This document shows positions 26,501 through 38,500 of a stretch of DNA of 64,000 nucleotides, in pieces. Origin of the DNA: Mycteria americana (taxonomy: Eukaryota > Chordata > Aves > Ciconiiformes > Ciconiidae); the NCBI RefSeq assembly GCF_035582795.1, contig NC_134365.1, positions 221,419,887 through 221,483,886 of the forward strand, written 5' to 3'. Each line of letters begins with the position of its first letter. The first letter of the stretch is position 1. The notes below the pieces were generated by a model. The model was not told the origin of the DNA. It searched no databases and was given only the letters and a program-made list of their open reading frames with translations. A program made the translations under genes and the position numbers.

Positions 26501-29500
26501 ACCATGAAGAATTTATCCAGCTATTCTGGCACGTACGCTGTTCTGCTGAGCTCTTTGCAAAAAATATCATTGCTTATTCCATTAATATAGCCGCCACCAA
26601 AGTGAAAAAATCACACACACAGAAAAAAAAACACCTAAGGGAGCTTGGCCTCCTAATCCCGTTTAGTGTCTGGTTGCCTTTTTTCTGCGTGAAAATAAAG
26701 TTCCCAAAACACTCAGACACGCATATTTCACCAGTTCTAAATTCACTATAAAAATCAGAAAAATGAACCAAGGTCTACTCAGCTGTTATAAAAAAAGCCG
26801 AACCACATGCAGGGAACGTTACCATTTTTATACCCATTTACTGGCCACATTGCTTTAAAAACAATCATACTAATTTAAATTAAAACATAATCCTATCCTG
26901 GAAAAAACAGCATTTGAGAAGATAAACAATTTAGTCTCGCACAGGTCAAGGTCTGAAACTTCCCTCACAGACCAAGTTTAAACACCTTGCTACTTTTAAG
27001 ACCTGGACTTCTCACATTTCATTTATTGCTGAAAACAAATCCTTTTAAGCACAATGGAGAGAGCAAGATCCTCAACCGGTGTACGTACTGGCATAACTGA
27101 AGACAACGGAACAATTGTCTCAATAATGCAGCTATGCTGGTTTATACTCGCTGGAGATCTGGCTCAAGGAGGAATGTCAAAGCATCAAAGTTATGGCAAA
27201 TACTTTTGTGGATAGATCAAGAGTGCAGCACAATATATTTTTGCCCAAAATGACTGACAGAAGGCACGTCTGTACTATATAGTTAAATACTTACACAACA
27301 GTGACTGAGCATTCCCAGGCAACAGCAAGTTTAGCACTAGAAGCAGCGGACGAGGCTGCACTATGGCTGTTGAAGGTTATTTAAGTTGAGTAAGAGCAAA
27401 GCTAGAATTGCAGAATCATTTCGGTTGGAAAAGACCTTTAAGATCATCAAGTCCAACCACAAACCCAACACTGCCAAGCCCACCACTATACCATGTCCCT
27501 AAGCACCTCATCCAAACGTCCTTTAAATACCTCCAGGGCTGGGGACTCCACCACTTCCCTGGGCAGACTCTTCCAATGCTGGACAACCCTTGCGGTGAAA
27601 AAATTTTTCCTAATATCCAGTCTAAACCTCCCCTGGCACAACTTGAGGCCATTTCCTCTTGTCCTATCACTTGTTACCTGGGAGAAGAGACCGACCCCAC
27701 CTCTCTACACCCTCCTTTCAGGCAGCTGTAGAGAGCGATGAGGTCTCCCCTCAGCCTCCTTTTCTCCAGGCTGAACAACCCCAGGTCCCTCAGCCGCTCC
27801 CCATCAGCCTTGTGCTCCAGACCCTTCCCCAGCTTCGTTGCCCTTCTCTGGACACGCTCCAGCCCCTCAATGTCTCTCTTGGAGTGGGGGGCCCAAAACT
27901 GAACACAGCATTCGAGGTGTGGCCTCACCAGTGCCGAGTACAGGGGGATGATCGCTGCCCTAGTCCTGCTGGCCACACTATTCCTGATAGAAGAGCAGTT
28001 CATTAAAACTATTAACCCAGAGGGCTGCCAAAGGGTGTGAGGTAACTTACACCTGGGGCCTCCTTAGCCTCTGCTTTGGTTTCTTTATTTGAGTCCTGGG
28101 GTTTGGAAGCTGCTTTCGCTGCAAACATTCCCATGATCCCTTTGGGCTGCTGCGAGGGCTGTTTAGTAGTTGATGGACCGTGGCCGTTGACCACAGGCAC
28201 GCTGACAGCGTTCGTGTCACTTTGTGTCTGGGAACCAGCCTGCAGAGACGTCTGCGCTTGAGAAACTTCAGCCGACGTCCTGGGGACTGCAGCGGCACAC
28301 TGAATGGCACTAAACCTGTGTGATGGAGTGAAAAATTTAATTAGCCTTTTAACTTCTTATTTTTCACCTCGGCTTCCTCCCCAGTAGCGCCTTGCTTCTC
28401 TGGTCCTGTGTTCTCCTGTTATGGGAAAAAGAGCAATTTAATTTGCGCATGGGACAAGAAAGAAAGGCTGGCACAGAACAAGAGCGATGGAGACCTCTAC
28501 TGAAAAGATCAGCTGAACCTGTCAGCAAGAGCGAGAGCATTCAAATGCTAAACAAGCTGTTCAGATTTCATGGGGGGGAAAAGCCCGTCTCCACACCCAG
28601 GGTGGAGATGGAGCAGACTGCATTTTATTCCTAAACGGGTTACACTCTCTAAAGTTCGCAGCATAAATCGCATGGCTGTCTGATGATCCAAAACATTTAC
28701 AACTTTCAGATGCTTTGACTGAGTCCACTACTGCTGCAACAAGCAGCCACAATCGTACCGGTCAGGTAAGTAAACCACAACTGAAACTAAACTACTTAAA
28801 TGGCTCAGAAGATATCCATGGCATTCAGACTTAACTATATAAAGTCATTTCCATGTAATCACTAGTAGGCAAAGATACATCTCAGCTTGTAATAGTCTGA
28901 AACGTGATTGTTTGGGGATATGGAGATATAAGAACTAAATGATGTGTTCACAGCTAACAATACAATTCCCTGACAGTCAGGAATAGCAGTACCCAAAAAT
29001 AACTGAACTCTACTCCCCACTGTGCAAATCACAGGCGAGGCTTTCCAGATTTCCTACAGAAATGCCACAAAAGAGCACAGACTCACGCCTTCCAATCCAC
29101 TGAATTACACAGCGTATTTTTATTTGCATAAGAAATAAACTAGTCTTCTGCCAATTAATTTCTGTGCCTCAGCGTTAGCGGCTCACATGCACAGTCCACT
29201 TCTACTCAGATCAGGGACTGTAACGTGTTAACAAACCAACACCATCTCTACAGCATTTCTAGGCTGCAGCAGCAACCTCTTGACATTCAAACCTTTAAAG
29301 GAAGGAAAGAAGACATTGAAGAAAAGTATTCCTACTTTCTTTACACTGTCAATCTGTTTTCAACATGGTCAACACCGCTCCCTGGACAGCTTTCACTCCT
29401 ACTCCACACACACCTGTAAAGCAACACCATCAACCCTCCAGATTACAAATGTTTTATCATCAACGGTTATATTGACTGTGCAGCAAGCACATCTAAACCT

Positions 29501-32500
29501 CACACATTCCAGGCGCTTGGGAAGTTAGCCTGCCTTAATGCTGCTGTGTGACTATAGTTTATGGGCTTGATCCAAAATTCACTGAATAATCACTGAAAAA
29601 AATAAGCAATGTTTGGACTATGCTCTGCAACCAAGAAGCTGCTTCCACTTGGAAAGCTGACATTAGCAACATGCATTAAATCCAGTTCGACAGAAGAGAA
29701 TAAAGATCCTTGCCCCAGAGCTTGTGAGATATATGGACTGACAGGAAAGTATAAGAAGCCTCTGTTTGCTATAAGTAGGTTCTGTTTGCTATAAACATGC
29801 ACATAGTTAAACCTCTGTCTTTTGCAGGCACTGCAGGAATCTTGTCCCAAGCGTAAAAGACAATTCCTGTAGTTGACAAGGGAGAGGGAATACGGTCAGT
29901 CTGAATTTAGTTCAACCAGGTCACAAATGAAGCAGCTGAATTTTTTCTTAGTTTGCTTGGGAAATTCTGCTCCAAAGCCAGGCAGGGATTTACACATAGG
30001 CTTCAGAAAGCGACTTCAGAATCCAAATTGTCCAAACCTTCTGGATGTACAGGTCTGAAAGGCAGAGTCCTCCAAGACACAAGTATCACCAGGTAGGGGT
30101 GCCCGAGAGTAAACAAACTGGAACAAGGCAACTGCAGCCAAACCTATGGCACACGCCTTCACTGAAGCAGGGTTTTCTAGCACTTACCATGGTATTGACA
30201 TTTACATTTGAAACACACAGCTTCTAGGACACCATTTTCTCAGCCACTCTCTTGTCAACATTTTGAAGACAGCTATATTTCTACTTTCAAATTCTATACT
30301 CTTTCTATGACACAACATTCAGGCATCCCCCTTCTAAACCAGATTGGTCATGGCACTGTACGTACTGATTACATCAAGCTGAAGCTGTTGTGGTGGAAAC
30401 AACACATAAATGAAAAGTCACAGCTGCCAGGTACCGTTCAGGAGGAGAGACCATGACCCCTGGAGACTGAAGTCCCTCTGAATTCCAGGACAAGCTTTCT
30501 CTAGTTCAACCATGAAGGGCACTTGTGTTGCGTGGTCTGTTTTGTATGCTTGCCCTACGCCTCAGGCTCTCATCTTATAGATATGAGTTCCTGTAAGACA
30601 TCTTCAGAGAGGTGGATGAGTCCAGAAGATGAAAACACAGTCTCACAAAACAGAAGGCAAACTCATGTTAGTGCTTCGCTGAGCACATCACTCATGTTTT
30701 GGTAAGTCTGTTTCAATTTACTCTTCCTGTGTGACTGAGAACTGGATAAAAATGGTCATGATGAAGTATGGCCTGGAAATGAGAAAAAGTTTTCTAGCCA
30801 TCAGAGAAGAAAGGTACTGGAACCATCTGTCCATTGGAGTAACGGAGCAAGGGAACTGCAAGTTGGAAATAGCTTGGTTTACAAAACAATCATACAATGC
30901 ACTGTCTGGGGACTGGTCTGGCATGACTTAGAAGGTATCTTTTTCTAGCTTTCTAAAAATCCGGGCATATCTGGTAACTATTGACTTCTGCTGAAGTGCA
31001 TTATGTAGCAACATCTCATCAGTCTCAAATCACATAACATAAGAAGAAAAACCAAGACGCAACTCACTTGCTGCAGTTGTGCAGGTTTGTTTTGACAATA
31101 TCATAGTCTGTGTTGTAGAGTGGTCCGCTGTCCTTGAGCAAGGCTTTCTGAATGCTGTAGACATGCACACTCGCAATCGTGGCTAGTTTAGACTTCATTG
31201 CTGGGGGGGGGGGGGGAAGAAAAAAAGTCCTCTGTTAGCACAGCCTTTACAGAATCAAGGGTCAACTTTAAGTATCGGGCTCTACCAAGGATGGAGAAAG
31301 ACTGACAGACCACTTGACAGCAAGGACCCGAATACAAAAATGTCTAATTGTACCTTCTTCCAATGCTCACTAATTGAGAATTCAAAGTAACAGACTCCAC
31401 AAGCCTGTCAAACATGTTTTCCACTATACACTCTTAGTTCTTAGACAACTGAATTAAGAGCAACCTCTCTGTGTTTACCTTCAAAGTACCCCGTGTTTGG
31501 GATCCAGACTATCTATATGACTACCTACAGCTAAGGAAGAAAATAGTCATAACTCTACCCTGCTGGAACTGCTCTCTGCCATTCAGGTAGCGTCCACCGT
31601 ATCAACTAGCATCACAGTGTCTTCTCTAGTAGTCTGCTGGAATCAATGTTTTGTCTCTTCTATGCTATTTAGACTGTTACCCCCCTTGAGGCAAGGGCTG
31701 GTTTTTAGGAATTCTTTGTTCATTGCTTATATCGTTCTTTCCACACAGCCCTGGTCCGAGACAGAGCTTCTACGCAGTGCAAAAATACACACAGTAATCA
31801 TTTCTTGGGGCCAGTCCTCGACTAGGCAGCCCTACTCCCATCACAAATCTCAGCCTCTTCCAAATGTAAGTCATACCTTTGGCCTGCCGTCTAATACAAA
31901 AACCATGAACAACCCTTTCCTCCACAGCAAAACAGAGTATTACGCAGCACGCATAATTCAACAAATGTGACAGATAGTAGTTGCACTGCTTGACAACCTA
32001 CTACCCTGATGAATACAACTTTAGCCAGAAATCCACTTCAGATTTCAAAAAGGAAAATAACACAAGTCTTTCAAACAAAGTTAGATCATTAGCATGGATA
32101 TGAAAGGTCACAAATGCCACAGTATGTTCTCAAATGCCAAAGATGTTATTTGAAAGCAACGAAGAGCCTACGGATCAGATCTCATTAGCAGGACCAGACC
32201 TGGAAAGATGGTACGATGACTGACAGTGGATGGAGAAGAGTTGCAGGAAGCAGTGTTATAGAGGTGGGTTTTTTCACCTTTTACTGGGAAAGCAAATACC
32301 CCAGACGAAAGTGAGAACGTTCTTGTGGGACATTTCACTAATACCCACATCACTCAGGGCAAACAAAGACTGCAATTGCATTTAACCAATAAGTAGAATT
32401 ATCTGCTTCAGCATCCTCGGGAGCCTGAAGGCTCATAATCGTTCTAAAACACTGCGAGACACTGCTGTACATTACTCGGATATTGTTGCCTTTAAGGAGA

Positions 32501-35500
32501 AGCTGTCTGTCAGTGGCAGGGAGGTGGAAAAGAATCACTGACTAAAAAGTTCAACATTAAAAAAAAAAGAAAATCAGACCCAAATCGCAAGTCTGTTAAG
32601 TTACACAGCCATTGGCTCAGCTATTCAAAATTCTGAGAAAAAGCTAGTACAAAAAGTACACACCTGAACCCAGCAGCCTGACTAGGCATTTACGTGCAGC
32701 TGGCAAGTTCTGAGCTTTACTCACTTTGCTGTTCTTTCAAAGAAAAAAGTTAAAACCCCATAATTTTCACGATCTGCTTACCTTCGAGTTTATCCTCTCT
32801 CACTACTGCAACCTTGTGGCACTGTAAAAAAATAAATAAATTGCAATCTTAAAATTTGAAAAGATCTGTTGTACATAAGACTGATATTTTCAGTTACCTA
32901 TTGAATAAGAAAGTCTACCCATTATAGGTGCAGCTTTAGAGCTGCCAAGAACACTGCCAATGCCTTTAAACAGTCATCGGCCACTAGTTTTTAAAGTTCT
33001 GTCTTCCTACTTTTCTAATAGACTGTTTCACAGATCACTACAACCCTAAAGAAATCCTCTGTCCTCCATTCCTGACACTGGGAGATGAGACACAGATGAA
33101 ACGAGAACTAAACAACTGCACAGTTCGCTGGAGAAAAGCAAACTAATGCTGATGACCCAACTGCTAGAAACCTGCTGCACTGGCCCACATCACCTATGTA
33201 TATTTAGATTGCCAGTAAACTCTAACGTAGCAATCTGTAGCACAGACACGGCACCCGAGAAGCAAAACGCCATGAGAAATTAAGCATTAATTTAAAAGCC
33301 AGAAATGAATGTTTCTGGAAATGTGCTCTACAGCCAGTCTTCAAGGACTATACCTGCACTACGACATTTAACAGGCTGCGGTTAATACAGAGAGTATCCA
33401 AAGAGACAGACTGGACAAAATCCAACCATTAATTTTGTATTTAACTGACACCACAGACTAGACAGCAAAAGAGTAAGATGCAAGAAAATGTAGGCAACCT
33501 GAAATAGTAAAGAAAGATTGAGAGTCTCGGTCCCTCACCAAGGCAGATAAAAAGTTGCAAGTAAAGAGCGTGCAGTGCTTAAGACATGATGAGAATTATT
33601 TGTCACTGATTTCTATCTGTATCTCCCTTCAGACGAGTCCCGCAGTTGAATCCACAGCCTTGTGGCTACACCTACTGACAGCAGACAGGAGTGCAGCGTT
33701 ACCAGCAAGCACAGGGTTGCATCTGAAGCACTCGCATCCCTTTCCTACCCAAAATTGCCTTGTGCCAGATAATACCCACCCGCTGCTCCAATGCCTGCAC
33801 GTCTTCTGGAATCATCTTCCAGATCTGACCTCCTCTCCCACCCGCTCCAGCTAGCCCTCAGACACCCAGCCTGAGGAACTTTAAACTCCTCCTGTGTGGC
33901 ATTCCTAACTCTGGAATTCATCTCCGAACCCACTGCTTCGTCTCTGCCCCTAACAACTTACTGCACCTGCAGGTCACCTTTCTTAGCAGGCACTGCTATT
34001 GCAGTATTCAAAAATAAGATATTTAAAAACAAGAAAAAAAAAAGTGCCCTTTATATGTTTACCTTGGAAGACCTTCTTTTAAAAATATATAAGCTGCTAA
34101 GACAGTGTTTAAAAAAATATTATTTCTTCCTACATCAGAATTCACTTGTTTGTTTTAAACACATTATGGCAAATTTAAAAATAATAGAATGTGTTGACAA
34201 ACCTCTGGCCAGTTCTAGTGAGCCAAGAGATGCTACCTTGTTATTTCCGAAAGAAATCAGGGGGAAAACCTGTTAAACTCAGGCTACAAATGTGACGCTA
34301 TCTGTACAGCTTTAAATAAACATATTCCATTATACAGAACTAATGCAATAAATAATTACCTTCAATTTCAAGCAGATTTGGAGATTTAAAGAGAATATTC
34401 TATGCATGTGAACCAGTTTAGTATTTAGGAAAACAACAAAAGGTTTGTTGGTTTTGGTTTTTTTTCCAATCTACAAATAAAAGCCAGGACGCCCTGAGAT
34501 GTACTAATTCTAAATTAAGACTGTGATTGTATTGTAAGAGATATTTGGGTATCTAAAGATACAATAGACACCTAGTGGAACATCAAAGGCATTTAGTGTT
34601 TGGCTATTGAATTCTTCTGAGAGCAAAGGGAAACAGGCACTCAGTTTGCTCATCTTCTTTCAAAAACCCCTGAGGTACCTGTCTGAAATTTTAGATGGCA
34701 TTCTTGAAAACCTGACAAGCAGCAATGAGGAAAAAAAAAAATACATTAAGTAGTGATTCCTTTGCTTAATAAGTCAATGCATTTTAAATACAAAATACTG
34801 TTAATAAATTTATGTTTCTCTTGTATACCAGGATAAAAAGTTGCTTTTTTTAACAAGACAACTTCAGCTATTTATTATTCTATTTATTATTTATTATTAT
34901 TCTAACTGAATTTCAAGCTCTCTCCAAACACTACTCTCCACTCCACAGCAGATCCTGGGAAATGGATTAGCTGATCTCACAAGGGCCCCTCCAGACCGTT
35001 TTAGAAAATCTGCTGTCCAATATTAGTGATAGGATTGAGAGATGACTGGTAGCAGGATTTAAGTTAATTAAATAAAAACCCTGGTGCATTATTCAGCACT
35101 GTATTACCAAACCATGACCAACTGATCTTTCCTCCCCACTGTTTGTATGCTGGGACAGAGGTAGTGCCTTGTTTTGTACACGTACAAGAGACCTAGCACA
35201 CTGTGCCCATTACTGGAAAAAGAGAGCAAGTTCAGCTTTTGACCCAAAGATTACAAAACAAGGTGGAAGAGACAAGAACAAAGAGCTTACAGACACCTTT
35301 GAGAAATAAAACACTCACAACGTGTCCATTCTGGACGAGGTTTCCTGCTACTAAGTAGGTGACATGAAGCTGAGCTCCTGAATTCTCCTTCCGTTTCCTC
35401 TCTACATAATCGTACAGCATCCTGCACAAAAGAAACCAGTGTTAATCACCTAGAACGGAAAGAGGCCGTCACCACCCCTTCCGTGAAGCTTACATAAAAA

Positions 35501-38500
35501 GAGCAAAGCCAGCCTGACATGGAAACATTTCACATAAGCACAGTTATTTTAACCAGGATTAATTTAATCTTACTGAGACACCTTTCTCCTCTGCCACTTT
35601 GAAGAATCTCAGTCCAACAACTACATAAACCAAAGGTGAAATGAATACAAGCTCTCAAAGCTTTAACAGTTGGTTGCAGATGGTCTCACATCCTCTGGGC
35701 AGCTTGTTCCAAAGTCTCCCCTCGAGAAGGCTGTTTCCCTTGTTACAACCCAGCATTCTGGAACACCTGACAGAAGAACTGGTGATTTTTGGTACATAAT
35801 CACATTGCCAGGTGTATATATACAATCCCAGTTACATCCACTGACATGGTGATCAGAAACAGGAGGAAAGAGCATGATTAGCGATGACGAGATTGAGCTA
35901 AGGCTCAAGCTTTCAGCTCCCACTTATACCACTGATTTATGATCAGTGTCCCACGTAACCGGGCAGAGACACCACCGCACACTCCATGAGGATGCTATCT
36001 GGTAAAAATACTTGAAGATCCTCATTGCCACGGAGACAGACTGCAATTACCATGCTGCCACAGCCAGCAAAACTCACTAAAATAATTCACTTGTGTTATC
36101 AGGCACTTCTCCAGCTTCTAGGAGAGAGTTTTAAGCATAAAGATGTCACAGGAGTTCTCCATCTCCAGGTTGCTTTCAAGGGTTTGAGAAGGTGCCTCCG
36201 TTTCACCTGGGCCATCTTCTTCACAGAAAAAAGTTCTCTGGCTCCTTCTAGTTTACTGTATGACCAGAACTGTTCCCAGCAGAGCTCTCCAGTCAGGTCT
36301 ACACCATCACTGAAGCACACTCAGATTCACACATCATCTAAATTGTTCACACACACCCGGAGGAAAGAGACCAAACAATCTCTTCATAACATTAGATGCC
36401 AGAGTTGATATTCTGGTAGTTTGGACAAGACAGGTGAAGCTGGGCTCAGTACACTGCAGCTGAGTACGCAGCAAATGCCCCTTTAGGTCCAAGCTACAGC
36501 CAGAAACAAGGAGAGAAAATATTTGTATTATGGGACTTGACACTCTTATGCAACCTTCAAATCTTATGCTTAACTTTACCTTGCTGGTAGCAACAGCCCC
36601 GGAATCCTTGGGAGCTCGTTCTTTGTTTTATAGGATATTTAAAAGGTTACAGTAATTTTTATTCTTCAAAATACACCAAGACAAGGTTACACATTTATAC
36701 TAAGTTTGGAGAAGCAAAAGTGTCTGACAGCACAGCTGACTTCCCCAGCTTTCAAATATTTACCTGTGCCCATCAAGCCTGGTCAGTAGATGTTACTAAT
36801 GCATCACGCACTACGCAGCAGGGCGATCAGAGCAGACGAGCATTTGCCATACATATGAGCTGTTTTGCATTTTCCTGACTCTGCTGCCAGCAATATCCGT
36901 GGATAATGTACGGCATCCTAAGCTGGGATATGCAGTGGCAGATTCTCACAAAGGCATAGCTCTGTTTGCAGGACTGAAGCCAAATTCAGAAAACACATCC
37001 GCATTTCAGGATGAAAGGAGCTACATACATTTCTGTAGTAATATAATGCTAAAACATCTATTCTGACCTCAGTATTTATGATAAAAGGCAGCATAAGGCG
37101 TCCAGCTGAGCACCGCTCTCTAAAGCGCAACTCCCATTGAGTCAAGGCAAGATCTGCCTACAGGAGGAGTAAGGCATGTTGAATAACATAACCGACTGTA
37201 CCTGAGAAGACATGCAGGATTTTTAAATATTTCCAGAGAGATAATTTTAATACACTAACCACAATCATGAAAACAGTAATCAACAAGGCTTTGCCACAAA
37301 ACAAAAAGTTTGTGGGATGCACTAATACCTACTGTTTAGCCTGGTTGACGTGAACTCCCAGAGTATAGCTTAGCCATTTGTACGTTACCTGTAACAACAG
37401 AAAAAAAACCACCCATGTTAGTAAGAAAACCTCGGTCTCTTGACTTGTTAAACGTCCCATCCTTTGCTTGTTCCATGGGAAAATCAAACTCTTTAGACCC
37501 CCCTGCTCCAAGAAACCCTCAGCAAAACCTGTTAGAAGTGAGAGCACATGGACACCCACCTGCCTGTACCTTAATGAGTAGATTGAATCCCTGAGACCTG
37601 AACAAACTACCGACTCAGAAAGGTGTGTTTGTGTGAATGCTTTCTTGGAAGGCCATCACATAAATAAAAACCATTCAAAACACCCGCGCTGCTTAGCTTC
37701 GCAACAGAGAGAAAAAAAATTAAACAGCGCAATCCTTAATTGTGAGAAGCTCTTATTGCTCTCCCAAACAACTACGGAGGATTTATCGGATTTCTGCCTC
37801 CCTCATTTGCCACGGGGATCTCTGGCTGCATCACAAGTCGGACAGCACAGTGTGCTAAATCGCAGGAGACTACAGCTCTAATCCCAGCCCTGCCACTGGC
37901 TTGCTATTATTTAGACAAGGCATGTCTTTTATACCTGTTTCTCCTCACGCTCCGCCTTTTTAAACTAATCCTCAGGCTAGGGCCTTTCCTGTCTCAAATA
38001 CAGGAGTTTAATTAAACTTTTATTAGTCTAGCAGTTTACCGAAATAAACTATAATGACATAGGCAGGTCACGTTAATAAAACTGCTTTGACAGACAAGAT
38101 GCACCAACTTTACTGTATCACTGCCTAGGCAGAAATCTTTATTTTGAAAGAAACACAGACACGCACGCATACCATTTTTCTGAATTGTCCTAAAAAAAGC
38201 AAGGCTTCAAGAGGCTACAGACGATAAGTAGTAATTTTACTTTTAAGCTGAAATAGTGCTCCAGGTTGCCTCAACCTTTCATGGAAAAAAACAGTTTCAT
38301 ACACTTCTGTCGTTTACCTTGAGCTAAAACACTGCTGTCACTACAGTGCTTTTTTTTTTTTTTTTTGAGGAAAACCAGCTCATCTATTAGGGAGCGTAAG
38401 GAATTTGGGGGAAGAGCTTCTTTTCTTGTGATATAACCGATGCCATTACCAAGTCTCTTCAGAGACATTAAATTAATTTAAAGCCAAAGGGGGGGAAAAA

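Larger units (their letters stand above)
28316..35318 (-). other. POLD3 introns 5, 4 and 3
   Basis: 2.75, 1.6 and 2.5 kb introns around exons 5 and 4. Apart from the old repeat near 31.7 kb and the G14 acceptor run, they are AT-rich with no further feature recognised. Confidence 0.8.
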
